A stretch of 37,674 nt of DNA. Source: an uncultured Chitinophagales bacterium. Its GTDB lineage: Bacteria > Bacteroidota > Bacteroidia > Chitinophagales > UBA2359. Made by a program: the position numbers and the translations under genes. This document shows positions 1 through 9,198 of the stretch, one piece after another. The notes beneath the pieces were generated by a model, which saw nothing but the letters and a program-made list of their open reading frames with translations, was not told where the DNA came from and did not search any database. Within the stretch, counting starts at the first letter, position 1. Each line of letters starts with the position of its first letter. The DNA is taken from NCBI GenBank assembly GCA_937927195.1, contig CALBCY010000314.1, positions 1-37,674 on the forward strand, written 5' to 3'.

Positions 1-3000
1 AAGTAATTGTAGAAGCAAGTATTTTCCGGACAAGTTTCATAAGCTATGCAAGAGCCATCATCTTGGGTGGCCAATGCATTGTAGTTTGAAGCACATGGAT
101 CGGTGCAACCAATGTCTAAACCGCAATTCGGTATTGGGGTATAAATGCATTCGCATGTTACAGGATCAATTCCGTCCTCTGTACAATCGTCCTCATCGCC
201 AGGACAATCATAATCGATGAAAGATGTTTCGCAAGAACATGTTTGAGGATCCCAGCTGTATATTTCAAAACAAGTACTTTCCGGACAAGTGTCATATGCT
301 AAGCAGGAGCCATTGTCTTGTGTGGCATTGCTATCGAAGTTTGGTGCACAAGGGTCGGTGCAGCCCAAGGTAGAAACTAAGGCACAGTTGAAATCACTCA
401 TGTCAACGGTGTAAACTCCAGCACAGCCATCAACATCTGCAAGATTGTTTACTGTCAGAATGAAAGTGTTGGCTGTCGTATCTATTGCATAAGGGCTGTC
501 GCTGCCAGCGTTTCCGGCATCGTCTGTCCAACTAGTAGAGAATCCATCGCAGTTGGTTTGCCAGGTAATGGTACAACTTTCAGGATCGGCATCAATGTCT
601 ACATCAATTGCTGGATAAATAATTATTCCATACCCAACAGAATAAGTGTTGATGCAATCATTGTCTTCATTTTCTAATTCATAGTTTGCACTATAACCTA
701 TATTGAGTGGTTCGCAAAATTCATTTGTTAAAACCACATTTGTAGGATCTGCTACAATTTCACCATTTGGTCCAGTCCAGGTTGCTGTTGAAATTCCTGG
801 TAAATCTATGCCATCTAACAAATTAATTGTAGCACCTGAACAAACCTGAGCGAAAGCGTCCACAACAGTTGATTGATTCACACAACATTCGCCTACATTG
901 TTTATTTCAACTCCGAGACATTCAGCAATACAAGCATTCATATAATTCAATCCATCTGTTCCACAAACAGGTTCCATCACATCTGGACAATTACAAGTAG
1001 GTGTACATTCAAAATTGCTAAGATCAACGGTATAAGTTCTTCCACAATTTTCAAAGCCTACTTGTGAAATATTTAATTCAAATGAGTTGGCATCTGAATC
1101 TATTAAGTAATTCGGACCATTTCCACTTGTGCCTTGATCATCTGCCCAATTGTAGTTGAAGTTGTCGCAATTGATGCTCCAAACCAAACTACAAGTTGCA
1201 GGGTCTACCTCAATTTCAGCCTCTATCTGTGGATAGACAGTTAGGCTTAAACTTATTTCATAAATAGTTGAGCAATCATTGTCATCATTTGGAATTTCAA
1301 TGCTGCTGCTGAAGCCTACTTGCATTGTTTCGCAAGTGCTGTTTGTCAGCACTACATTTGTTGGATCGGCAACGATACCGTCTGGGCCGTTCCAAACTGC
1401 TGTTTCAATGTTTGGAACATCGAAGCCCAATAAACTGAAGCTTTGACCAGAGCAAATATCATCAACACCGTCAACAGCAATTACTTGATCAGAACAACAA
1501 GGTCCATCGTTTACAATTTCAGCACCAGCACAAGCTGCCCAACAAGGGTTTGAATAAGTGTTGCCATCGCTTCCGCATACAATGTTAACTTCTGTTGTAC
1601 AAACGCAACCCGACTCACAATCAAATGCGGCCAATGCAGTAGAGAATACTTGTTCTTTGCATCCAGGGTTTATTTCTGGTGAAATATCAGAATTAACAAC
1701 ATAAATATTTAAAACATTGGCAGCTAGGTTCAAGTCATAAACACTTCCTGTTCCAGCATTGCCTGCATCATCTTCCCAGTTGACTGCAAAGTTGTCACAT
1801 TCAGTCGTCCATGTTAATGAACATTCTTCAGGATTGAACACGGTTTCAATTTCAAGGCTAGGATAAATACTTATTCCATAGCCGAGATCATAATTGGTAG
1901 AACAATCGTCGTTTTCATTTTCCACCGTCCAAGTGGCGATAAAGCCAAGTTGGATCACTTCACAAGTTGTATTTGTCAATTGAACATTTGTAGGATCAAT
2001 GTTTCCATTTGGTCCCGTCCAAATAGCCGATTCAATTCCCGGCAAATCAAGACTGTTCAATAAATTGATCGTTTCTCCATTGCAACCAAAGTGAACAGCA
2101 TCAACAGCGATTCCTTGGTCAAGGCAGCAATTTCCTTCATAGGCAATTTCAACTCCTGCACAATCTGCAAAACAAGCATTTGGATAATTGTTGCCATCTA
2201 CTCCACAAACTGGATCTAATATTTCAGGGCAAACACAAGGTGTAAAAATTAAATCACCAGGAAGCGGATAAGTATCGCCACACTGGTCTTCGGGTAAGGT
2301 AAAGCCACCAACCGAACATACATAATCCCCTTCGCAAGTGAAAATTAGACTTGCAGCATCTGCAGCAATACATTCTTGAGCAACCTCAACATAAATGTAT
2401 TGTTGGCCATTTTGAATGAAAGTATATATTCCTGTCACACAAGGATCAGCCAATTGGAATTCGAGCCAAGGTAAATCTTCAATAGAAATATTATCATTGC
2501 ATATTGTTCCTGTGTTCTGACATTGGGCCACATTTAACACGACTGTTTTGGCCGCAACATCTGCCAACAAAACATCATAGACATAGATTGTATACGAACC
2601 ATCAGCATCGGCATCAGAAACATTGCCAGTGTAAACAACTGGAACTCCGTTTTGAGTGAAAATAGTATTTGGCCCATCAGGTCCAATATTGTAAACATCG
2701 TAGATGCCAAATTCGAATTCTGCACCACCTTCTACACTTAGAACAATAGAAAATGTTCCATCGTCATTACAAACTGGTTCAGCAATTGTAACAATCAAAT
2801 CGTTGTTAGGAGTACAATCACCAATTGTCCAAGTTGTTATTCCTGCACATTCCGCTTCGCATGGATTTGCATAGGTAACTCCATCTGATCCACAAACAGG
2901 ATTGTCAACTGTAGCACAATCGCAAAGAATATTACAAGCTTGAAATTCTACAAGAGGAATGTTTATTTCACCACTTGAGCAAGCAAATTCAAAATTAACT

Positions 3001-6000
3001 CCTGGGTTGGAGATCGTTAAGAATAAGTTTTGTGCTCCTTGATTATAAGAATAGCTGTTGCCAGCACCTGTTCCATTTGGTCCATCCGTTCCATCTGACC
3101 ATGCAGAGGTGAATAAATCTGGGCAATTTGTTGACCAGTTAATCGTGCAATTTGAAGGAATTAATTCAGTTTCAACTTCAATCGATGGGTAAATTTCCGC
3201 AACCATGTTTATGATGAAATTATCCATACATCCTTCTTCGTTTTCAAAGCTATAAGTTCCAGTGAAAAGAACAGTTACTGTTTCACATGAAAGGTTGCTG
3301 CCTGTTACTGCAGTCGGATCTTCTATGATGTTTCCGTTTTCATCTGTCCAATCGTATAATTCAATATTGACAATGTCTAGGCTTGTGAAATCCAGTACTC
3401 CGCCATTGCAAGTTCTTGCTGTAACTGGGAAGCTTGTATTGTTGTCAACACAACATGGGCCATTGTTGGCTATTCCAACACCTACACATACAGCAAGGCA
3501 TGAATTGTCATAAACATTGCCATCAGTTCCACAGACAGGATCTATTACTGCAGGGCAATTGCAAGAAGCAGAACAATCAATCACAATGTTTAGCTCAGAT
3601 ACAACAGTACAATGAGCATCTGTTAGGGTGAAATTGTATTCACCATCTGCAATTACTTGACCATTTACATATGAATTGCCGTCTTGGTCGAAAATATTGA
3701 AACCATCATACGAACAATCAGGCAAGCCATCATTTAAGAAGGCATTGATGTTTGCAATGCCATTTACAGGATCACAATCTGAAAATAAGTAACCTTCAAT
3801 TGGGCATGGTGCCAAATCGCAGCAAAGTAAGTCCAATGATATTTCATCGCTTTCAAAACTACAACCATTGCCATCAGTTACAACGAAAGTGAAAGGATAA
3901 GGACCACTGTAATTAGATAAATCCATTCCAGCAAAAGCCTCTTGGCCATTACCGAAAGCATAAGTGTAAGAGCCATTTCCACCAGTTGCTGCGATTACCA
4001 ATTCGTTGGTACAACCACATTGTCCACCACAACCGTAATCAATTGTTGCGAAAGCCAAGTCAGCACATGCTTCGTCACATGGGCCGTCATAAGCGATTCC
4101 TACACCAGCGCAAGTTGCAAAACAAGGATTGTTGTAGGTGTTGCCATCTGTACCGCAAACTGGTGCGACAATATCAGAGCAATTGCAATCATTGCATGGG
4201 CCGTCTGTCCATGAAGTCAAACCAAATGAGCCAGCATCACATGGACCGGCATAAGTATTTCCATCACATCCACAAATAGGATCACCTATATCAGCACAAT
4301 CAACTAAATAGTAATATTCTTCAATTAATTGTTCTTGGCAGTCAGCCATTCTTGCACATTTTACATTGTAAAATGCAATCACCTCATTGGTCTCAGGACA
4401 AACTGGTGGATTTTGTTCAGGATAAAATCCTTGGTAAACGATGATGTCTCCCACATTGTATCCCAAATCAGCAATATTAGAATTGAATATTACACTGCCT
4501 CCAAAAAAGTCTTCAATCCCCAATCCATTCGTACAGGGTGCAGTGTTTTCTATAATTGTTCCTATAGAGTTATAAAGACAATCATCGCAATTCCAAAGTG
4601 TTCCAAGTAATATTGGGTTTCCTTCGAAAAATTCAGGGAAAGTATTGATGCAATCACCTCCAGTAAATCCACCATCAATGCAAACCAAGTTTCCGTCAAT
4701 ATCATAAACGAAACTTTGAACGTCTGAACATTGTGATTCAGTCCCAGGGCCAATGATGAAATAGGCTTCATTGTTCAAACAGTATTGTCTAACCTCATAG
4801 TCGCAAAGGCAATTGAACTCGTCTGAAAAAACATTGCTTATTTCCTGAGCCAACCAAGGAAGTTCACTGATTGGGTCATTTATTGCGCAAGAGCTTGCAT
4901 TGGTTACACATGGACCTTGTGAGGCTACCTCTACACCAGCGCAAGATGCAAAACATGCATTGCTGTATGTATTACCGTCAACTCCACAGACAGGTGCATA
5001 TTCAGTTGTGCAAATACATAATGTTTCTTCACAGCCTGGGTCTTCAACTGGGATGATGTAATCATTGCCACAACCCGTTTCAGCATCTATAGGATACACA
5101 TCGTAAAATTGTTCACCACTTTGGAAAGTGATAAAAGCTTCAACACCACTTGTTCCCGTAACTTGATTTCCTAAGTAATCTGTTCCAATGATATAGGATC
5201 CAGTTCCTCCATAAGCAGTAACTCCAACAGTAAATAAATTGTCTTCTGTACAAGTCGGAGCAGTTGTAATATCGTACTCTGGTGCTGAAATGTAATTGAT
5301 CATGAAACAGTTACTCAATTCGAAACAACCACTACTTTGGGTGAATTGATTAAAATCTGTTGTTTCAAAATCTGGCATATTGTTGAGGTCAAAAGAAACA
5401 TGATAATAACAAGATTGAATATTAAAAGCAATGTTGTCCTGAAGAACTGTCATCGTTCCTGCTGGATCAACTTGAATATATACCGATTCATAAATTCCTT
5501 GGTTGTCTCCATTGTTTTCTAATGAGATAACACCAAAGCCACATAGTTCAGGATCAGAGGTGATTTCACCAGCATCTGCCAAGCATTCCACTGGTGGATT
5601 GCATTCCCAAATTAATTCAGAATTAAGATCAGCCAATCCGTAATCAACGAAACAATTAACTCCAAGTTCACCACCACTTCCAGCACAAAGAAATTCCCCA
5701 CTACAAGTGTAAAGTGCATCTTCAGCATCAAGTGGACATTCGTTGAAATTTGTTGTGTTTGGTGTAATTAGAATATAAGGCATTTCACCGCCAGTATACA
5801 GATAAATTTGATTGGTGAAACAACAGTCTGCATTGTCTATTACGGCTTGTAACCATGCTTGATCAAGTGGATCAGGGCATGGATTGGTCTGGCCACAAGC
5901 ACCAGCCGTCCATGAACTTACTCCATTATTTTCAGCATAACATGGATTGTTATATGTTTCATCATTGCAACCACAAACAGGAGCATATTCCTGTGTGCAT

Positions 6001-8927
6001 TGTGCATTTAAATCTATGTTGTTTGCATTTACACAGTCTCCATCTACAACATGCATATAGATTGTCTGTTCAAAACAGATCAATCCTTCGACTCCATAAC
6101 AATCAGCTGGAATAGTGCTGTTGGTTGTATAACATGCCTGATAAGTATATTGATCGTCTCCTACGAAGAATTGAGTAGGAACATAAAGAAGATCTCCAGA
6201 GCTTACCGAAACAGTTCCATTTGTAGGATGGGTAACAATTCCTAGATCGGCGTAAAGTGCCGTATATTGACCAAGTGGTGAAAGGCAAAATGGGTCCAAT
6301 TCATCAACAGGATCAATGATAATTGAATTGCCTGAGTTAACATAAAATTCGTGTAATTGTACAGCTATTTCACAAGCGAAAAATGGTGGACAAGGATCTT
6401 CTGATTCATACACCCATAAGTTTTCTCCTTGTCCCGCTGAACCAGGCAATCCGTCGATGCAATCTGGTGGGGTAGGAGAGAAACCTCCTGCTGTACAAAC
6501 CAAGTTGCCTTCGCAGTCATAGTAATTAGCCGGAAGGTCTGTTGGACAGGGATCGGTTGCAGATTCTGAATAAGGACTTGCTTTGAAATAAATGCTTCCA
6601 TTGATTTCATGCATAGAAATACTTCCTACCGTACAGCCATTTGCATTTGCAATAATATCCTGTAACCAAGGAAGGCTTAATGGATCTTCAAGGCTGGCGC
6701 AAGGATTGATCGTTGCGCAATCAGAATCCACTTCCAATGTCCAGCTAACAGATTCAGATGGACAAGGAGGAGTACCTGGGCCACCAGGATAGGTTCTTGT
6801 AATTGTATAAGTTGTTGTTTCAGTTGGAAAAACAGCAAATCCTGTTTCAACAGTTGTTGTGTTTAAAACTGGGTCTATTGTTAGAATTCCACAATCTGTG
6901 CACATTGGTGGACAGTTATTGGGTCCTTGTGGTCCGATTGGTGGATCTGGTAGGGGTATTGTGTCACCAACACAAAATGGAATGGTTGATCCGCAATCTT
7001 GAACCTCTACCAAGTAGCTTGCAGATTCAGAAGGACAAGCAGGAGAACCTGGTCCGCCATAGTATATTCTGGTAACTGTATAGGTTGTATTGACATCAGG
7101 ATTTACATAAAATCCGTCACCAGTTGCTACGGTACCTGTAACAGGTGAAATAGCTAAATCATAGCAATCCACACACATTGGTGGACAATCGCTGCCAACT
7201 GGTCCTTGGGGTCCAATAGGAGGTGCTGGTAAAAATACCTGAAGCCCGGAACAAGTTTGATAGTTTGATGGACAGTCACCTGAAACGTTTATGTAAATGA
7301 CTTTTGAATAATAGTAACCATCAAAAAAGTCGGAGGTTAAAAGAATGACAGTATCCATTCCTACAAAGCCCGGATCTGGCGTATAATAATAGTGATATTG
7401 TCCTTGAAATGGTGATCCTTCTTCATTGACGAATTCACTGCTAAGGACACCATTCGATGGGGCTTGGTAAGGATAAGTTCCAGTTTCATCGCCTCCTTCA
7501 AATTCAGAGTGAATAAAATTGGCTGAATTTTGGCAGGCTTGAATTGGTTCACCTCCATCGCATTCCAGACCAACTTCAAAGCTAAACTGATCGTTACAAC
7601 CATTGCCATCTAAAAGGGTAACGGTGTAATTTCCAGGTTCAAGATTGGTTCTTGTTGTGCTTTCAATCGAACCAAATGGTCCATCGAACCAAGTGGCAGT
7701 TACAGGTTCAACACCATACAATGTTCCTAAGGTAATGGACCCGCCATCAGAACATGTTGCTGGAACTATTTCTGTTTCGAAACTCAATAAAGTAGGTGGT
7801 TCATTTAAGGTGCTTACTAAGAATTGTTGGCTAGATGAACAGCCGTTTGCATCTTCAATAACTGCATAATAATTAAAGCTTGGAGGATCTCCAAGGATTA
7901 TTCCATTGTAAAAACCTGTCAAACCGTTAATTGAATTAGGACCTGAATCGAGTAGGTTTCCGCTTCCATCGTACCAGTCAACTGTAATTGGCTCGTCGCC
8001 GGTTACTGTCCAGGAAATTGATCCATTCATTGAACCAATACAAGTCTCATCATTTATCTCTGTCTCAATGCTAGGACCGCCAATATCGTTTACAGAATAA
8101 CAAGTAATGATTGTTGGATTTTGAAAACCAATATCCCCATCTGGAATGGCCGTTGCTTTTAAACAATAATAGCCAGAGTTTAAGTCTGTAAGATCTTCGC
8201 TTGTTTCAATTATTTGATCACTATTAAATTCAGGGCCATAGGCCCATTCGTATTGTACTGAAAAACCAGTAGTGTTGGTTATTGTCGTGATATTGATAGA
8301 GCCATTCATGTCTCCACAATCTGGAGGAGTAATTTCGGCTTCAATACTAAAAGGCGGAGCATAAGCAGGTTGAATCCATTTCAATTCTGAAACAGTAAAA
8401 CCCATTTCATTGGCCCAATCAGCCATTTCAGGAAAGTTCATATCCTCTATAAAAGAGTAGTTGTCATGAGTAGCAATTTTTGCAGCCAAATCAGCTCCCG
8501 TACTTTCCCTCATTATATGACCGACAGCACAAGCTGTATTGAAATCATCAATGAAATAAGGTTGTAGAACTGAATGGTTTGTGTTTTGTGGAAAAAGTCC
8601 TTCATTCCAATATTCGAATAGAATGTCAAGGCCGCTGTTTCTGCTTTCTTTTTGTGAAAGGCTTAAACCTTCCGGTGTGTTTGCCCTCAAGTGGCTTTCA
8701 ACCAATTTAAGATGCAGTTTGATCAACTGCTCATGATCATCAAAGTTTTGCTTGTTTTGAACAATAGAAAACTCTTCTGGATTTTTTTCTATCCAGAACT
8801 TGTTGAGTTCACATAATTGTTGATAAATTGTCTGTGATTGGTTAACTTCATTTTCGGAATTGCTGGCAAAACTAAAAATGGAACTCAATGAAAAAATAAG
8901 GATAAGAAGCGAAGTAGAGTTTCTCAT
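1..8927 (-). CDS. Giant secreted multidomain protein with nine Kazal-like domains (C-terminus outside window)
   Basis: An open frame runs from ATG at 8927 to the left edge without a stop, giving about 2975 residues, so the protein is 3'-truncated by the window. It starts with a signal peptide (hydrophobic residues about 7-20, cleavage near FSFA-SNS), then a helical N-terminal region (about 25-190) with a D-x(4)-CAVG-x(2)-I motif and an ELxWIQPAY end. Ig-like, SprB-like beta modules follow. Nine Kazal-like domains lie, in N-to-C order, at 5895-5999, 4908-5018, 4194-4298, 4077-4187, 3453-3563, 2814-2924, 2127-2237, 1497-1607 and 885-995. Two GCTDPCAxN...DxGSC repeats are near 304-366 and 50-112. 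It is probably exported through T9SS and displayed or released, but the sorting domain would be off the window. A role in protease inhibition, adhesion or protection of the cell surface is inference. The module reading is secure; the overall function is unknown. Confidence 0.9.
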   Translation of the reverse strand, partial: MRNSTSLLILIFSLSSIFSFASNSENEVNQSQTIYQQLCELNKFWIEKNPEEFSIVQNKQNFDDHEQLIKLHLKLVESHLRANTPEGLSLSQKESRNSGLDILFEYWNEGLFPQNTNHSVLQPYFIDDFNTACAVGHIMRESTGADLAAKIATHDNYSFIEDMNFPEMADWANEMGFTVSELKWIQPAYAPPFSIEAEITPPDCGDMNGSINITTITNTTGFSVQYEWAYGPEFNSDQIIETSEDLTDLNSGYYCLKATAIPDGDIGFQNPTIITCYSVNDIGGPSIETEINDETCIGSMNGSISWTVTGDEPITVDWYDGSGNLLDSGPNSINGLTGFYNGIILGDPPSFNYYAVIEDANGCSSSQQFLVSTLNEPPTLLSFETEIVPATCSDGGSITLGTLYGVEPVTATWFDGPFGSIESTTRTNLEPGNYTVTLLDGNGCNDQFSFEVGLECDGGEPIQACQNSANFIHSEFEGGDETGTYPYQAPSNGVLSSEFVNEEGSPFQGQYHYYYTPDPGFVGMDTVILLTSDFFDGYYYSKVIYINVSGDCPSNYQTCSGLQVFLPAPPIGPQGPVGSDCPPMCVDCYDLAISPVTGTVATGDGFYVNPDVNTTYTVTRIYYGGPGSPACPSESASYLVEVQDCGSTIPFCVGDTIPLPDPPIGPQGPNNCPPMCTDCGILTIDPVLNTTTVETGFAVFPTETTTYTITRTYPGGPGTPPCPSESVSWTLEVDSDCATINPCASLEDPLSLPWLQDIIANANGCTVGSISMHEINGSIYFKASPYSESATDPCPTDLPANYYDCEGNLVCTAGGFSPTPPDCIDGLPGSAGQGENLWVYESEDPCPPFFACEIAVQLHEFYVNSGNSIIIDPVDELDPFCLSPLGQYTALYADLGIVTHPTNGTVSVSSGDLLYVPTQFFVGDDQYTYQACYTTNSTIPADCYGVEGLICFEQTIYMHVVDGDCVNANNIDLNAQCTQEYAPVCGCNDETYNNPCYAENNGVSSWTAGACGQTNPCPDPLDQAWLQAVIDNADCCFTNQIYLYTGGEMPYILITPNTTNFNECPLDAEDALYTCSGEFLCAGSGGELGVNCFVDYGLADLNSELIWECNPPVECLADAGEITSDPELCGFGVISLENNGDNQGIYESVYIQVDPAGTMTVLQDNIAFNIQSCYYHVSFDLNNMPDFETTDFNQFTQSSGCFELSNCFMINYISAPEYDITTAPTCTEDNLFTVGVTAYGGTGSYIIGTDYLGNQVTGTSGVEAFITFQSGEQFYDVYPIDAETGCGNDYIIPVEDPGCEETLCICTTEYAPVCGVDGNTYSNACFASCAGVEVASQGPCVTNASSCAINDPISELPWLAQEISNVFSDEFNCLCDYEVRQYCLNNEAYFIIGPGTESQCSDVQSFVYDIDGNLVCIDGGFTGGDCINTFPEFFEGNPILLGTLWNCDDCLYNSIGTIIENTAPCTNGLGIEDFFGGSVIFNSNIADLGYNVGDIIVYQGFYPEQNPPVCPETNEVIAFYNVKCARMADCQEQLIEEYYYLVDCADIGDPICGCDGNTYAGPCDAGSFGLTSWTDGPCNDCNCSDIVAPVCGTDGNTYNNPCFATCAGVGIAYDGPCDEACADLAFATIDYGCGGQCGCTNELVIAATGGNGSYTYAFGNGQEAFAGMDLSNYSGPYPFTFVVTDGNGCSFESDEISLDLLCCDLAPCPIEGYLFSDCDPVNGIANINAFLNDGLPDCSYDGFNIFDQDGNSYVNGQVIADGEYNFTLTDAHCTVVSELNIVIDCSASCNCPAVIDPVCGTDGNVYDNSCLAVCVGVGIANNGPCCVDNNTSFPVTARTCNGGVLDFTSLDIVNIELYDWTDENGNIIEDPTAVTGSNLSCETVTVLFTGTYSFENEEGCMDNFIINMVAEIYPSIEVETELIPSNCTINWSTNCPDLFTSAWSDGTDGPNGTGAGNSYSYNQGAQNLFLTISNPGVNFEFACSSGEINIPLVEFQACNILCDCATVDNPVCGSDGVTYANPCEAECAGITTWTIGDCTPNNDLIVTIAEPVCNDDGTFSIVLSVEGGAEFEFGIYDVYNIGPDGPNTIFTQNGVPVVYTGNVSDADADGSYTIYVYDVLLADVAAKTVVLNVAQCQNTGTICNDNISIEDLPWLEFQLADPCVTGIYTFIQNGQQYIYVEVAQECIAADAASLIFTCEGDYVCSVGGFTLPEDQCGDTYPLPGDLIFTPCVCPEILDPVCGVDGNNYPNACFADCAGVEIAYEGNCCLDQGIAVDAVHFGCNGETINLLNSLDLPGIESAIWTGPNGNIDPTNVQLTNTTCEVIQLGFIATWTVENENDDCSTNYDLGYGISIYPSLEIETVFNPEECSLTWTTECDNFAVNWEDDAGNAGTGSVYDLNLAANVLNIYVVNSDISPEINPGCKEQVFSTALAAFDCESGCVCTTEVNIVCGSDGNTYSNPCWAACAGAEIVNDGPCCSDQVIAVDGVDDICSGQSFSLLGFDVPNIETAVWNGPDGIVADPTNVVLTNSTCETMQVGFSSSIEIPNDDNDCSTIYEISLSLTVYPQIEAEIEVDPATCSLVWSINCDNFNYNWADDQGTSGNGPNYLIDSDANSFELNISQVGFENCGRTYTVDLSNFECTPTCNCPDVMEPVCGTDGLNYMNACIAECLGVEINNVGECCVNQSTVVDAFAQVCSGATINLLDGIDLPGISTATWTGPNGEIVADPTNVVLTNEFCEPLNIGYSANYELENEDNDCINTYSVGYGIIIYPAIDVDIDADPESCTITWQTNCDGFSTSWTDDAGNAGSDSPYAIDTTANTFILTVNNLADVDGCAGVYTVDMSDFNCALVSTLGCTDPCAPNFDSNATQDNGSCLAYDTCPESTCFEIYSWDPQTCSCETSFIDYDCPGDEDDCTEDGIDPVTCECIYTPIPNCGLDIGCTDPCASNYNALATQDDGSCIAYETCPENTCFYNY
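50..366 (-). repeat. Two GCTD-type Cys repeats at the visible end of the giant protein
   Basis: Minus-strand translation gives two near-copies of a 21-residue unit, GCTDPCAxNxxxxATQDxGSC, near 304-366 and 50-112. Each is followed by a stretch with the pattern xYxTCPExxC. GCTD-x-xAxNYxxxATxDDGSC units are common in secreted Bacteroidota proteins and often precede the C-terminal sorting region. The true C-terminus may therefore be within a few hundred residues beyond the window edge; that distance is inference. Confidence 0.7.
885..5999 (-). repeat. Array of nine Kazal-type inhibitor-like domains inside the giant gene
   Basis: Seven copies are exactly 111 bp (37 residues from first to last Cys) with six cysteines in the order C-x-C, VCG, N/E-x-C, x-C-x-G and G-x-C, around a PVCGxDGxxY core. 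This is the agrin/follistatin-like (Kazal_2) form. Two copies (5895-5999 and 4194-4298) are 105 bp variants that lack the first Cys and carry a CGC core instead. Several follow each other at about 612-687 bp spacing with beta modules between. By alignment to avian ovomucoid, the P1 residue (second after Cys II) would be Q, T, D, D, A, T, E, T, D from N to C terminus. None is Lys, Arg or a large aromatic. Confidence 0.85.
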
Positions 8928-9096
8928 ATGGTGTTTATTAATATTTGATATTTAATATTTACCCAATAAAACGGAGGAAGATTAAGGGATTAACAAAAAT
9001 GTTTTTGCTAATAGGTTCGGTGCTGTAATGTGGAGATAGCAATAGGATATTTAGAGAAAATGTATCCTAAAAATTGCTAACTAATAACGCGATTAA

Positions 9097-9128
9097 CAAA
9101 AATAAGCCTTTTTTAAATCCAAAGCCAA
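9097..9128 (-). promoter_or_regulatory. Candidate Bacteroidota-type promoter for the giant gene
   Basis: On the minus strand TATTTTTG at 9104-9097 matches the Bacteroidota -7 box TAnnTTTG, and TTG at 9128-9126 lies 21 bp upstream, in the usual -33 range. It would give a leader of about 160 nt. The 271-bp divergent gap must hold promoters for both flanking genes. I found no equally good match for the plus-strand CotH gene. Such short motifs occur by chance in A+T-rich DNA. Confidence 0.3.
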
Positions 9129-9198
9129 TACGATTTCTTGTATTTGTACCTGTTAATGCTATTAAAAAATACCATAAAGTATTTATAATCAGCAATTT

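Noticed and set aside
873-7869. Many short reading frames on the plus strand across 873-7869
   Set aside because: They lie antisense to the continuous giant reading frame, whose translation shows conserved Cys spacing and domains; the antisense products are low-complexity His/Gln/Ser-rich.
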